Part shown: positions 7,694 through 13,946 of the stretch, in pieces
How the letters are laid out: the number at the start of each line of letters is the position of its first letter
How positions within the stretch are numbered: the stretch's first letter is position 1
Assembly: GCA_965120415.1 (NCBI GenBank)
Contig: CBCPNA010000039.1
Span: 1 to 16,336, forward strand
DNA length: 16,336 bases
Origin: CBCPNA01 sp965120415
GTDB lineage: Bacteria; Bacillota; Clostridia; Lachnospirales; CAG-274
Direction of reading: 5' to 3'
Position numbers and translations under genes: made by a program
Notes under the pieces: model-generated
The model's input: the letters and a program-made list of their open reading frames with translations, nothing else
The model's database searches: none
Told to the model about the DNA's origin: nothing

Positions 7694-8188
7694 ATGAAAT
7701 ATCACAATATAACTCATGACGATATGCTAAATGGAGAGGGGCTACGTGTTGTGCTTTGGGTTTCTGGCTGTGAGCATCGGTGCTTAGGCTGCCAAAACCC
7801 TATCACATGGGATAAAAACATAGGGCTTTTGTTCGATAAAAAAGCAAAAGAAGAAATTTTTGATAGCTTAAAAAAGCCTTATATCCAAGGTATAACATTT
7901 AGTGGGGGCGACCCTCTTTATGCTAGCAATATTAACGAAATAACAACCCTTGCAAAAGAAATAAAAGCATTATTTCCTACTAAAGATATATGGCTTTATA
8001 CCGGCTATACATGGCATGAAATAAAAGATTTAGAAATAATCAAATATATAGATATTTTAATAGACGGCAAATTTAAAAAAGATTTAAAAAATGATAATTT
8101 GCTATGGCGTGGCTCATCTAACCAAAAAGTTATAGATGTTAAAAATAGTATTAATAAAAATAAAATAGTTTTATATACTATAGATTAA
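7694..8188 (+). CDS. nrdG: Anaerobic ribonucleotide reductase activating protein NrdG
   Basis: Radical SAM activase that uses a [4Fe-4S] cluster and S-adenosylmethionine to generate the glycyl radical on NrdD. Seen: CxxxCxxC cluster motif as CEHRCLGC (Cys26, Cys30, Cys33), directly followed by QNP as usual in NrdG, then the SAM-contacting FSGGDPL (69-75) and the WLYTGYTWHEI stretch typical of the family. It has 164 residues, the usual small size. GAGG lies 7 nt before the ATG. It lies between nrdD (17-bp gap) and dut (10-bp gap) on one transcript. Being encoded next to its glycyl-radical partner removes ambiguity with pyruvate formate-lyase activase, which is larger. Confidence 0.96.
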   Translation: MKYHNITHDDMLNGEGLRVVLWVSGCEHRCLGCQNPITWDKNIGLLFDKKAKEEIFDSLKKPYIQGITFSGGDPLYASNINEITTLAKEIKALFPTKDIWLYTGYTWHEIKDLEIIKYIDILIDGKFKKDLKNDNLLWRGSSNQKVIDVKNSINKNKIVLYTID

Positions 8189-8198
8189 GGAGTTTTTT

Positions 8199-8708
8199 AT
8201 GAAAATATATTTTGCCAAAATAAAAAAAGACGCTATAATACCAACAAAAGAAGATTATAACGCTGGCTTTGATATATACCCCTGTTTTGAACAAGATTAT
8301 ATAATAATAAAGCCTAATGAAACAAAATTAATACCGACTGGTATAGCAAGCGCAATACCAGAAGGCTTTTATATGCAAATACAAGAAAGAGGCTCTAGCG
8401 GTTCTAAAGGAATTAAATATAACGCCGGGGTAATAGATTCTAGCTATAGGGGCGAGTGGTTTTTAGCAACAACAAATATAAACACAAAACCTCTTATTAT
8501 AACAAAGCTTAATATCGATAGCCTTGAAGATACTGTTAAAAGCATTATAAAAGAAAGCTTTATAATTTACCCTTATAATAAAGCTTTGTTCCAAGCTATT
8601 ATACACTGTGTACATAATGAAATTAGCACTGAAGAAATAAATTTTGATAAGATAGCGGCTATACCTTCCAAAAGAGGCGATGGTAAATTAGGAAGTAGTG
8701 GTAAATAA
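8199..8708 (+). CDS. dut: dUTP diphosphatase (trimeric dUTPase)
   Basis: Hydrolyses dUTP to dUMP and pyrophosphate, keeping uracil out of DNA and feeding thymidylate synthesis. The five trimeric dUTPase motifs are in order: NAGFDIYP (21-28), ERGSSGSKGI (63-72), NAGVIDSSYRGEW (75-87, catalytic Asp80), KALFQAIIHCV (128-138) and the C-terminal Gly-rich arm RGDGKLGSSGK (159-169). Motif 2 and the arm depart slightly from consensus (the arm lacks the usual aromatic), but the set is convincing. About 40 residues separate motifs 3 and 4, against roughly 18-20 in E. coli Dut, so there is an insertion there. AAGGAG lies just upstream. It is third gene of the nrdD-nrdG-dut operon, a sensible pairing since class III reductase can yield dUTP, and is followed at once by a terminator. 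Confidence 0.92.
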   Translation: MKIYFAKIKKDAIIPTKEDYNAGFDIYPCFEQDYIIIKPNETKLIPTGIASAIPEGFYMQIQERGSSGSKGIKYNAGVIDSSYRGEWFLATTNINTKPLIITKLNIDSLEDTVKSIIKESFIIYPYNKALFQAIIHCVHNEISTEEINFDKIAAIPSKRGDGKLGSSGK

Positions 8709-8743
8709 AGTCTTTTTTAACCAAAGACTTTTTTTATTATTAC
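8708..8743 (+). terminator. Intrinsic terminator of the nrdD-nrdG-dut operon
   Basis: An 8-bp stem, AAGTCTTT (8708-8715) with AAAGACTT (8723-8730), loop TTTAACC, followed directly by a T-tract. It begins on the last base of the dut stop codon. Confidence 0.88.
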
Positions 8744-8940
8744 TTTTTTATTTATATAAAATAATTAGAATAAACAGTTGTATTATAATAATAAAATCAA
8801 TTTTTGTATTAAAAATAAAAATATTTTTTTATTATAATTTATTTTAATCTATTTTAAAAAAAATAAATTTAAATATACCCATTATTGTAAAAAAACAATA
8901 TATAATAACTTTTATATAATAAAAATTTAAAATTTATGTA
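8744..8940. other. Very AT-rich spacer, no gene seen
   Basis: No open frame with a ribosome binding site on either strand, and almost no G or C. The only structure I noted is a weak hairpin TATTGT/ACAATA around an A6 loop (8883-8900). It separates the nrd terminator from the kdgK promoter. Confidence 0.6.
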
Positions 8941-8969
8941 TTGATTAAATAAAGGGCGTATGTTATAAT
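8941..8969 (+). promoter_or_regulatory. Promoter of the kdgK transcript
   Basis: TTGATT (8941-8946), 17 nt, perfect TATAAT (8964-8969) with the extended -10 TG (8961-8962). The start should lie near 8976, inside the palindrome that follows, leaving a leader of about 190 nt before kdgK. Confidence 0.78.
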
Positions 8970-8973
8970 GTTC

Positions 8974-8998
8974 ACATTAATACAGCGCTTATTAATGT
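8974..8998 (+). promoter_or_regulatory. 25-bp palindrome over the transcription start, LacI-type operator candidate
   Basis: Arms ACATTAATA (8974-8982) and TATTAATGT (8990-8998) flank a core containing AGCGCT, itself symmetrical; only one extra C (8983) breaks full symmetry. A centre with GCGC inside AT-rich arms is typical of LacI/GalR-family operators. The position at +1 suits a repressor. It fits the CcpA cre consensus poorly, so a dedicated sugar regulator is more likely. It is G+C-rich against its surroundings. Confidence 0.55.
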
Positions 8999-9051
8999 TT
9001 TGACTTTAAAATATAAGTCATTACACTAAAACTTTTCTTAGAGGGAAAGTG

Positions 9052-9132
9052 ATGGAAAGTATTTTAAATACTATGGTCGGCTTTTATATTATTTCATATG
9101 CTTCCAACTTCCAGCAATTAAAGAAAAGATAA
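9052..9132 (+). CDS. Possible 26-aa leader peptide upstream of kdgK
   Basis: ATG at 9052 with GAGGG (9041-9045) 6 nt before it, running 26 codons to TAA at 9130-9132. The peptide begins MESILNTMVGFYIISYA and ends NFQQLKKR: a mildly hydrophobic middle and a basic end. It lies in the kdgK leader, 32 bp before that gene. Codons such as GTC, TCC, TTC and CAG are rarer in the neighbouring genes, so the stretch may instead be conserved RNA structure or a relic. No homolog is recognised, and it shows no run of one amino acid as in classic attenuation peptides. Confidence 0.35.
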   Translation: MESILNTMVGFYIISYASNFQQLKKR

Positions 9133-9164
9133 AAAATAAATTAATATTGTAGGAGAATTTTAAA

Positions 9165-10283
9165 ATGAGTGATTTAATAACATTTGGAGAAGCTATGGTT
9201 GTATTCATAGCAGAAAATGAAGGAAGTTTTGAAGATGTTAAACATTTTTCAAAGGGTTTAGCAGGAGCAGAGCTTAATGTTGGCATCGGTATTTCAAGGC
9301 TTGGGCATAAAGCACACTACATAACAAGATTAGGTGAAGATAAACTTGGTGACTACATAGCAAATGCAATTGAAAAAGAAAATATTTCAAGCACTATTTC
9401 AAGAGAAAAAAATAATAGTACAGGACATTATTTTAAATCAAAGGTTGCAGAAGGCGACCCAGAAGTGAAATTTTTTAGAAAAAACTCTGCCGCTACTTTA
9501 CTAAGCTCTGAAGACATAGATAAAGCAGATTTTACAAATGCAAAAATATTACATGTAACAGGTATAGCTCCAGCAATTTCAAAAAGTGCTTTAGAGGCTA
9601 CCTATTATGCCATAAATAAAGCTAGAAAACATAATATGCTAGTTACTTTTGACCCTAATATACGTGTAAAATTATGGGAAAATGAAGAAAAAATGAGAGC
9701 AGTTTTAAATGACATAGCTAGCAAATGTGACATAATACTTCCTGGTATTAAAGAGGCTAATATTTTAACAAAAAAAGATACCAAAAGAGAAATGGCAGAC
9801 TTTTATTTAAATAATGGAGCTACAGCTGTTATTATAAAAGATGGAGAAAAAGGTGCTTATTTAAAAACAGCTTCTGAAAGAAAAGAAATAGCCGGATTTA
9901 ATATACCAAGCAATGAAGAAAAAGAAATATCTGGATTTAAGGTAGCAAATATTGTGGATACTGTTGGAGCTGGAGATGGCTTTGCAACTGGTGTTTTAAG
10001 TGGTATTTTGAATGGGCAATCTCTTGAGCAAGCTATTATAAAAGGTAATGCTATAGGTGCTATTGTGATTGCATCAAAATATGATAATGAAGCTTTACCA
10101 ACTGAAGCTGAATTAGATAAATTTATTAAAACACACCAAATAAATAAAGAAAATGGTATAACTTCTCAAGAAAAAAGCACAAAATCAACTCGAACTATGA
10201 GAGAACAATTTAAACAACTAATCCAACGTGAACAACTACAAACAAAAAAACAAGCTCAAAAACTTCAAGTTACCCCAAGATAA
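9165..10283 (+). CDS. kdgK: PfkB-family sugar kinase, 2-dehydro-3-deoxygluconokinase type
   Basis: Predicted to phosphorylate 2-dehydro-3-deoxygluconate with ATP, feeding hexuronate breakdown products into glycolysis by way of an aldolase not present here. Seen: start ITFGEAMVVF, sugar-binding GLAGAELNVGIGISRLG (31-47), GDPEVKFFRK (98-106), TFDPNIRVKLW (161-171) and the ATP/catalytic motif DTVGAGDGF (265-273) with Asp271 as the base. PfkB members differ in substrate, so fructokinase or another sugar cannot be excluded. Two oddities: KEIAGF (240-245) and KEISGF (253-258) repeat around a short insertion before the catalytic motif, and residues 324-372 form a Gln/Lys/Thr-rich tail beyond the usual end near 320. 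GGAG lies 9 nt before the ATG. It stands alone, preceded by a long leader with an operator-like palindrome. Confidence 0.87.
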   Translation: MSDLITFGEAMVVFIAENEGSFEDVKHFSKGLAGAELNVGIGISRLGHKAHYITRLGEDKLGDYIANAIEKENISSTISREKNNSTGHYFKSKVAEGDPEVKFFRKNSAATLLSSEDIDKADFTNAKILHVTGIAPAISKSALEATYYAINKARKHNMLVTFDPNIRVKLWENEEKMRAVLNDIASKCDIILPGIKEANILTKKDTKREMADFYLNNGATAVIIKDGEKGAYLKTASERKEIAGFNIPSNEEKEISGFKVANIVDTVGAGDGFATGVLSGILNGQSLEQAIIKGNAIGAIVIASKYDNEALPTEAELDKFIKTHQINKENGITSQEKSTKSTRTMREQFKQLIQREQLQTKKQAQKLQVTPR

Positions 10284-10302
10284 TATACATAATTACAATT
10301 TT

Positions 10303-10348
10303 TAAGTGACATCCTCTCCAGCCTAAAACTGGTGAAAGATGTCACTTA
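10303..10348 (+). terminator. Long hairpin between kdgK and the convergent methyltransferase
   Basis: An 11-bp perfect outer stem, TAAGTGACATC (10303-10313) with GATGTCACTTA (10338-10348). An inner stem CCAG/CTGG (10318-10321 and 10329-10332) has loop CCTAAAA. It lies 20 bp after the kdgK stop and is the likeliest end of that transcript, but the following tract (TTATTTACTCCTTTTT) is a weak U-run. The block GACATCCTCTCCAGCCTAAA also recalls, from memory, subterminal hairpins of IS200/IS605-type elements, so a transposon-end relic is an alternative. Confidence 0.5.
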
Positions 10349-10474
10349 TTATTTACTCCTTTTTACAATGTTATTTTCTTTTAATATTTTAGCTTATATA
10401 ATTGCAATCTATAAATCATAATTTTCAAAAAAGCTATTTATAAATACTTTTTATTTTAATATAAATATAAAAAT

Positions 10475-11122
10475 CTAATTTTTATTATAGCTTATGCTAA
10501 CTCCATCTCCTATAGGTAGTACAGTTGTTTGCAAATTTTTATTTTCTGTTATTTCTTTTAAAAAATTATTTAGTCTATAATGTATCGTTCTTTGCCTTTT
10601 TTCTATATCTTGTTTTTGTTTAGCTATAGTGCCTTTTTGCAAAACATCGTCTGCTATAATAAGCCCCTCTTTATTAAGCATTTTATATATAAAAGGCAAA
10701 ATATTTATATATTGCCCTTTAGCCGCATCCATAAATATAATATCAAATTTTTCATCTAAATTTTTTAAAATATCATTTGCATCGCCCTCTAATAGGATTA
10801 TTTTATCTTCAAGGCATAAATCTTTTAAATTTTGCTTTGCCTCTTGTATCATAGAGGGATTTCTTTCTATAGTGATTATTTTGCCCTCTTTGTCTAAATA
10901 ATTTGACATAAATATAGCAGAAAAGCCAACGGCACAACCTATTTCTAAAATATATTTTGGCTTTTTGATAGAAAGTAAAACAGCTAAAAAGCTAATAACA
11001 TCTTTTTTTATAATAGGTATATTTTGCTCATAAGCTTGTTTTTGTATTTTGCCTAATTTACCTTCTTGCATATGGTATAGATTTTGTAAATAATTATTTA
11101 AAACATTGTCTATTAAAGGCAT
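10475..11122 (-). CDS. trmR: Class I SAM-dependent O-methyltransferase, TrmR (YrrM) type
   Basis: Small cation-dependent O-methyltransferase of the catechol-O-methyltransferase-like family. The B. subtilis relative YrrM (TrmR) methylates 5-hydroxyuridine at the tRNA wobble position to 5-methoxyuridine; I infer the same role from length (215 against about 217 residues) and overall motif pattern. Seen: SAM-binding ILEIGCAVGFSAI (58-70), acidic IITIERNP (82-89), and metal-site acidic residues in FMDAAKGQY (Asp132) and IIADDVL (Asp158, Asp159). No signal peptide or membrane segment. AAAGGAG lies 5 nt before the ATG, and a promoter is at 11154-11182. It is monocistronic and convergent with kdgK. 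In Bacillus yrrM is followed by peptidase genes, absent here. Small-molecule methyltransferases share the fold, so the substrate is not certain. Confidence 0.82.
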   Translation of the reverse strand: MPLIDNVLNNYLQNLYHMQEGKLGKIQKQAYEQNIPIIKKDVISFLAVLLSIKKPKYILEIGCAVGFSAIFMSNYLDKEGKIITIERNPSMIQEAKQNLKDLCLEDKIILLEGDANDILKNLDEKFDIIFMDAAKGQYINILPFIYKMLNKEGLIIADDVLQKGTIAKQKQDIEKRQRTIHYRLNNFLKEITENKNLQTTVLPIGDGVSISYNKN

Positions 11123-11153
11123 AATTGCTCCTTTATAATATATATTTTATAAA

Positions 11154-11182
11154 ATAATATCATATAAAAACTTTTTTATCAA
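11154..11182 (-). promoter_or_regulatory. Promoter of the methyltransferase gene
   Basis: On the minus strand: TTGATA at 11182-11177, 17 nt, TATTAT at 11159-11154. Transcription would begin near 11147, about 25 nt before the ATG. Confidence 0.65.
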
Positions 11183-11346
11183 GCCAAAAAATTATATTAA
11201 GCTTTATAATATCTATTTTTTTACATTTATTTATATTCTTCTTTAATTTCATCATTTTGCCAATTATATATTTATATATCAAGCTTATGTTTTGCATAAG
11301 CAATATTATATATTAAATGATATGCTAAATTTATAATATTTTCTAT
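11183..11346. other. AT-rich intergenic spacer
   Basis: I find no supported gene. One compact hairpin, GCTTATG/CATAAGC with loop TTTTG (11283-11301), has no T-run on either side and no evident role. The whole 332-bp gap between the methyltransferase and SGNH genes also holds the promoter at 11154-11182, a short direct repeat and a terminator. Confidence 0.55.
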
Positions 11347-11374
11347 ATTAATAAGAAAAAATTAATAAGAAAAA
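11347..11374. repeat. Tandem 14-bp direct repeat
   Basis: ATTAATAAGAAAAA occurs twice in succession (11347-11360 and 11361-11374), just beyond the terminator of the SGNH gene. Probably a slippage duplication in AT-rich DNA; no function is visible. Confidence 0.7.
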
Positions 11375-11406
11375 TAAAAAATCTACCCAAAATAGAGTAG
11401 ATTTTT
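11370..11406 (-). terminator. Intrinsic terminator of the SGNH hydrolase gene
   Basis: A 10-bp stem, AAAAATCTAC (11377-11386) with GTAGATTTTT (11397-11406) and a 10-nt loop. Read on the minus strand it ends in a long T-rich tract, about 49 nt after the stop codon. The A/T arms make it partly symmetrical, so it could also stop plus-strand transcripts. Confidence 0.82.
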
Positions 11407-11454
11407 CTAAGTTTTTATAAATAAAAATATAAGCTATATACAAATATTATTATT

Positions 11455-12162
11455 TTAATCTAAATCTTGTTGTATAGCTTTAGCTATATGATTTGCGATA
11501 GCAATATTACCTGTTTTGTTAGGATGAATACCGTCTATAAACCAATTAGGGTTATCTTTTGTAAGCTTATATAAATTTATAACTTTTACATCTGCTTTTT
11601 CAGCAATATTTTTTATAATAGGCTTTATTTCATTTTTTATAATCTTATTTCTTATATGCGTATTATTTTTAACTTTATTAAAAGATTTCGGCGGAATCAT
11701 GATATAGATTTTTGAAGATTTTAGCATACTTTTATATTTTTTTATTAAATATAAATATTGTTTTTCATATTCTGTTTTGTTCCAATTTATTAATTTAGAA
11801 TCATTAGTACCAAGCATTATTATAACAATATTTGGCTTTTGCTTTAAAGAGGCTTTTAAAAAATTTGTTTTATAATAAGGCTTATTACCAAAATTTAAAA
11901 GTGTCCTGCCGCTTGCACCATAATTTAAAGTTGTATAATTATTGCCCAAAACTTTTGCTAAAATAGCTGGATAAGAATAAAGCCTTCTGAAAAATAAAAC
12001 TCCAAACCCAAAGGTTATACTATCGCCAATGCAAGCTATTTTTATATTTCCAGTCCCTACTTTTTGTACTTTTGGGCGATATATGTTATATATATTATAA
12101 TATATATATAGTATAATAGAAATAAATATAAATTTTTTTACTTTTTTAAAATAATCTTTCAT
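11455..12162 (-). CDS. Membrane-anchored SGNH/GDSL hydrolase
   Basis: A GDSL-type esterase or lipase held outside the cell by an N-terminal membrane anchor. Seen: anchor at about 10-28 (many Ile and Tyr), block I CIGDSITFG with nucleophile Ser48, block II Gly in NYGASG (80-85), block III GTND with Asn120, and block V DGIHPN with Asp210 and His213. All four catalytic blocks are intact; 235 residues is normal for a single domain. Substrate cannot be read from the sequence. Extracellular members remove acetyl groups from polysaccharides or peptidoglycan, or act as lysophospholipases. Divergence from a D-Ala-D-Ala carboxypeptidase hints at cell wall work, which is inference only. AGGAG lies 5-6 nt before the ATG. 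It is monocistronic with a strong terminator. Confidence 0.88.
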   Translation of the reverse strand: MKDYFKKVKKFIFISIILYIYYNIYNIYRPKVQKVGTGNIKIACIGDSITFGFGVLFFRRLYSYPAILAKVLGNNYTTLNYGASGRTLLNFGNKPYYKTNFLKASLKQKPNIVIIMLGTNDSKLINWNKTEYEKQYLYLIKKYKSMLKSSKIYIMIPPKSFNKVKNNTHIRNKIIKNEIKPIIKNIAEKADVKVINLYKLTKDNPNWFIDGIHPNKTGNIAIANHIAKAIQQDLD

Positions 12163-12196
12163 AAAAACTCCTATATGTTTTATTTAATCTATATAT

Positions 12197-12225
12197 ATTA
12201 TGACATATTTTTTAGCATTTGAAAA
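12197..12225 (-). promoter_or_regulatory. Possible promoter of the SGNH hydrolase gene
   Basis: On the minus strand: TTTTCA at 12225-12220, 17 nt, CATAAT at 12202-12197. Four of six and five of six matches; plausible but weaker than others in this window. Confidence 0.4.
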
Positions 12226-12260
12226 TACTTTCTTTTAAAATAATAGCTATATTAAAAGAT

Positions 12261-12293
12261 AATTTCAATAGTTACAACTAATATTTTGAAATT
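12261..12293. repeat. Inverted repeat in the divergent intergenic region
   Basis: AATTTCAA (12261-12268) pairs with TTGAAATT (12286-12293). Inside, TAGTT (12269-12273) faces AACTA (12276-12280), with a 5-nt offset on the right arm. It lies between two divergent genes, upstream of both, so a shared operator is more likely than a terminator. Palindromes are common by chance in DNA this AT-rich. Confidence 0.4.
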
Positions 12294-12411
12294 TTTTGTC
12301 TAGCAATTTATCTTTTCTATTTTTATATATCCAAGCCCCCCTTTCCAAAAAATTTTAAAATGCATAAAAAAATTTTTTTAGCTAAATATATTGTTAGCAA
12401 TAAAAATATCT

Positions 12412-12416
12412 GGAGG
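12412..12416 (+). promoter_or_regulatory. Ribosome binding site setting the carboxypeptidase start
   Basis: GGAGG, 7 nt before ATG 12424-12426. An upstream in-frame TTG at 12391 has no such site, and starting there would place extra residues in front of a normal signal peptide. Confidence 0.85.
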
Positions 12417-12423
12417 AAAAACA

Positions 12424-13614
12424 ATGTTAAAAAAAATATTCATAATTTTTTTTATTTTTAATATTTTTACAATAAATGTTATAAATATTTTTGCAAATGA
12501 TACAGAAGAAAATTCACAAAATAATGAAAGTTTAGAAATTGCGGCAAAAGCTGCAATCTTGATAGACCAAAACAGTGGCGAAGTTTTGTTTGAATATAAT
12601 GCAAATGAAAGGCTTTCTCCAGCAAGTATTACAAAATTAATGACTCTTTTTATAATATACGAAAGCATAAATGAAGGCAAAATTTCTTTTGAAGATGAGG
12701 TAACTATTAGCGAACATGCTGCTAGTATGGGTGGTTCACAAATATTTTTAGCAGCTAATGAGGTACAAACAGTAAGAGATTTAACAAAATCTATTGCTAT
12801 AGCGTCTGCAAACGATGCTGCTGTTGCTATGGCAGAATATATAGCTGGCTCTGAAGAAGAATTTGTTAAGCTAATGAACGAAAAAGCAAAAGAATTAGGG
12901 CTTACAAACACAAATTTTGAAAATGCTTGTGGGCTAGATGAAGATACAACAAATCATTATATGAGCGCTAGAGATATAGCTATTTTAAGCAGAAACATAA
13001 TGCTAAAATATCCAGAAATACAAGAATTTACTACAAAATGGCAAGATACTATAGTCCATAAAACAAGTAAAGGAGAAGAAGAATTTGGGCTTACAAATAC
13101 AAATAAACTTTTAAAATGGTACGACGGTACAACCGGGCTTAAAACCGGCTCTACACAAAAGGCTTTATATTGTGTATCCGCAACTGCAACAAAAGATGAT
13201 TTATCTTTAATAGCTGTTGTTATGGGAGCAAGCGATGCCAAAACAAGATTTTTAGAGGCAGTAAAAATGTTTGAATACGGCTTTTCTAATTATGAATCTG
13301 TAGAAATAGAAAAAGAAGGGGTAAAAAAAGCTAGCGTTTTAGTTTATAAAGGCGATTCAGATTTTGTAGATGCAGTAACTAGCGAATCTGTTAACATTGT
13401 ATTAAAAAAAGGAGAAGACAAAAATATAACTTCTGAAATAGAAGTTTTAGAAAATGTAAAAGCCCCTATAGATGCCGGTACAAAGCTAGGAGAAGTCATT
13501 TATAAAAATAATGGAGAAGAAATAGCTAGAGTTAACCTTGTTGCTACACAAAATGTTGCTAAAGCAAATTTTGGCGATATGATAAAAAAATTATTAATCA
13601 AATGGATAGAATAA
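12424..13614 (+). CDS. D-alanyl-D-alanine carboxypeptidase (DacF/PBP5-type, peptidase S11)
   Basis: A secreted penicillin-binding protein that trims the terminal D-Ala from peptidoglycan stem peptides, limiting cross-linking. Seen: signal peptide 1-24 (KK then a long hydrophobic core, likely cut after IFA), then the three active-site motifs of S11 peptidases: SITK with Ser68 and Lys71, SAN (128-130) and KTG (240-242). NENACGLDEDTTNHYMSARD-like residues before 185 are also typical of the family. From about 290 comes the beta-rich C-terminal domain of PBP5-type enzymes, closing with an amphipathic GDMIKKLLIKWIE that likely holds the enzyme to the membrane. 396 residues is the usual length. Family members include vegetative DacA and sporulation DacF/DacB, and I cannot separate them. 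A GCATA at 12362-12366 upstream is a weak hint of a forespore-type promoter. It is monocistronic. Confidence 0.93.
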   Translation: MLKKIFIIFFIFNIFTINVINIFANDTEENSQNNESLEIAAKAAILIDQNSGEVLFEYNANERLSPASITKLMTLFIIYESINEGKISFEDEVTISEHAASMGGSQIFLAANEVQTVRDLTKSIAIASANDAAVAMAEYIAGSEEEFVKLMNEKAKELGLTNTNFENACGLDEDTTNHYMSARDIAILSRNIMLKYPEIQEFTTKWQDTIVHKTSKGEEEFGLTNTNKLLKWYDGTTGLKTGSTQKALYCVSATATKDDLSLIAVVMGASDAKTRFLEAVKMFEYGFSNYESVEIEKEGVKKASVLVYKGDSDFVDAVTSESVNIVLKKGEDKNITSEIEVLENVKAPIDAGTKLGEVIYKNNGEEIARVNLVATQNVAKANFGDMIKKLLIKWIE

Positions 13615-13644
13615 TCTTTATTTTTTCTTTTTATAATAAAAATT

Positions 13645-13680
13645 AAAAAGTCTACTCTTTATGGGTTGACTTTTTTATTT
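13645..13680 (+). terminator. Intrinsic terminator of the carboxypeptidase gene
   Basis: AAAAAGTC (13645-13652) pairs with GACTTTTT (13668-13675). After one T-T mismatch the stem continues ACTC/GGGT with loop TTTAT. A T-run follows. It lies 30 bp after the stop. Confidence 0.85.
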
Positions 13681-13878
13681 ATTTAATACGCCTTATTATA
13701 AAATAAAAATTAAATATTTTTTTAAAATATTTTTATAAAAATCTTTAGTTACCTAAAATCAGCTTATTTAACCTTATTTTAATACAATACATGAATATTT
13801 TTAAAAATTATGCATAAATTCAATTTATAATATATTTTTATTAATTGTAAAAAAATATATTATTTTTTAATTATTTTG
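13681..13878. other. AT-rich spacer without visible genes
   Basis: Mostly A and T runs. No frame with a Shine-Dalgarno on either strand and no hairpin that I would call. It lies between the carboxypeptidase terminator and the lipoprotein promoter. Confidence 0.6.
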
Positions 13879-13907
13879 TTTACAAAACAAATATTTTAGT
13901 GTATTAT
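13879..13907 (+). promoter_or_regulatory. Promoter of the acidic lipoprotein gene
   Basis: TTTACA (13879-13884), 17 nt, TATTAT (13902-13907), each five of six matches. Transcription would start near 13914. A small palindrome, TTTTGT/ACAAAA with 2 nt between (13874-13887), covers the -35 and could be an operator. An in-frame ATG at 13899 lies inside this promoter and so cannot be the start. Confidence 0.7.
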
Positions 13908-13928
13908 GTTGTTGTATCAATTTTTTCA

Positions 13929-13934
13929 AAGGAG
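13929..13934 (+). promoter_or_regulatory. Ribosome binding site of the lipoprotein gene
   Basis: AAGGAG followed by a rather long 12-nt spacer to ATG 13947. The spacing is loose, but the MKKK signal sequence and lipobox that follow leave no better start. Confidence 0.65.
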
Positions 13935-13946
13935 AGATTTTTTATT

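Noticed and set aside
8974..8998. CcpA cre site
   Set aside because: The centre has CG, but the flanking consensus positions mostly fail, so a generic LacI-type operator is the safer reading.
8976..9164. Known riboswitch in the long kdgK leader
   Set aside because: Hairpins are present (for example TGACTT/AAGTCA, 9001-9020), but I could match no known riboswitch core, and there is no terminator-antiterminator pair before the gene.
11160..11255. 31-codon open frame on the minus strand between two genes
   Set aside because: No Shine-Dalgarno, it runs through the methyltransferase promoter, and the Lys/Ile/Asn content is what random AT-rich DNA gives.
12378..12911. 177-aa open frame on the minus strand
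   Set aside because: It is antisense to the carboxypeptidase active-site region, has no Shine-Dalgarno, and has a biased shadow composition.
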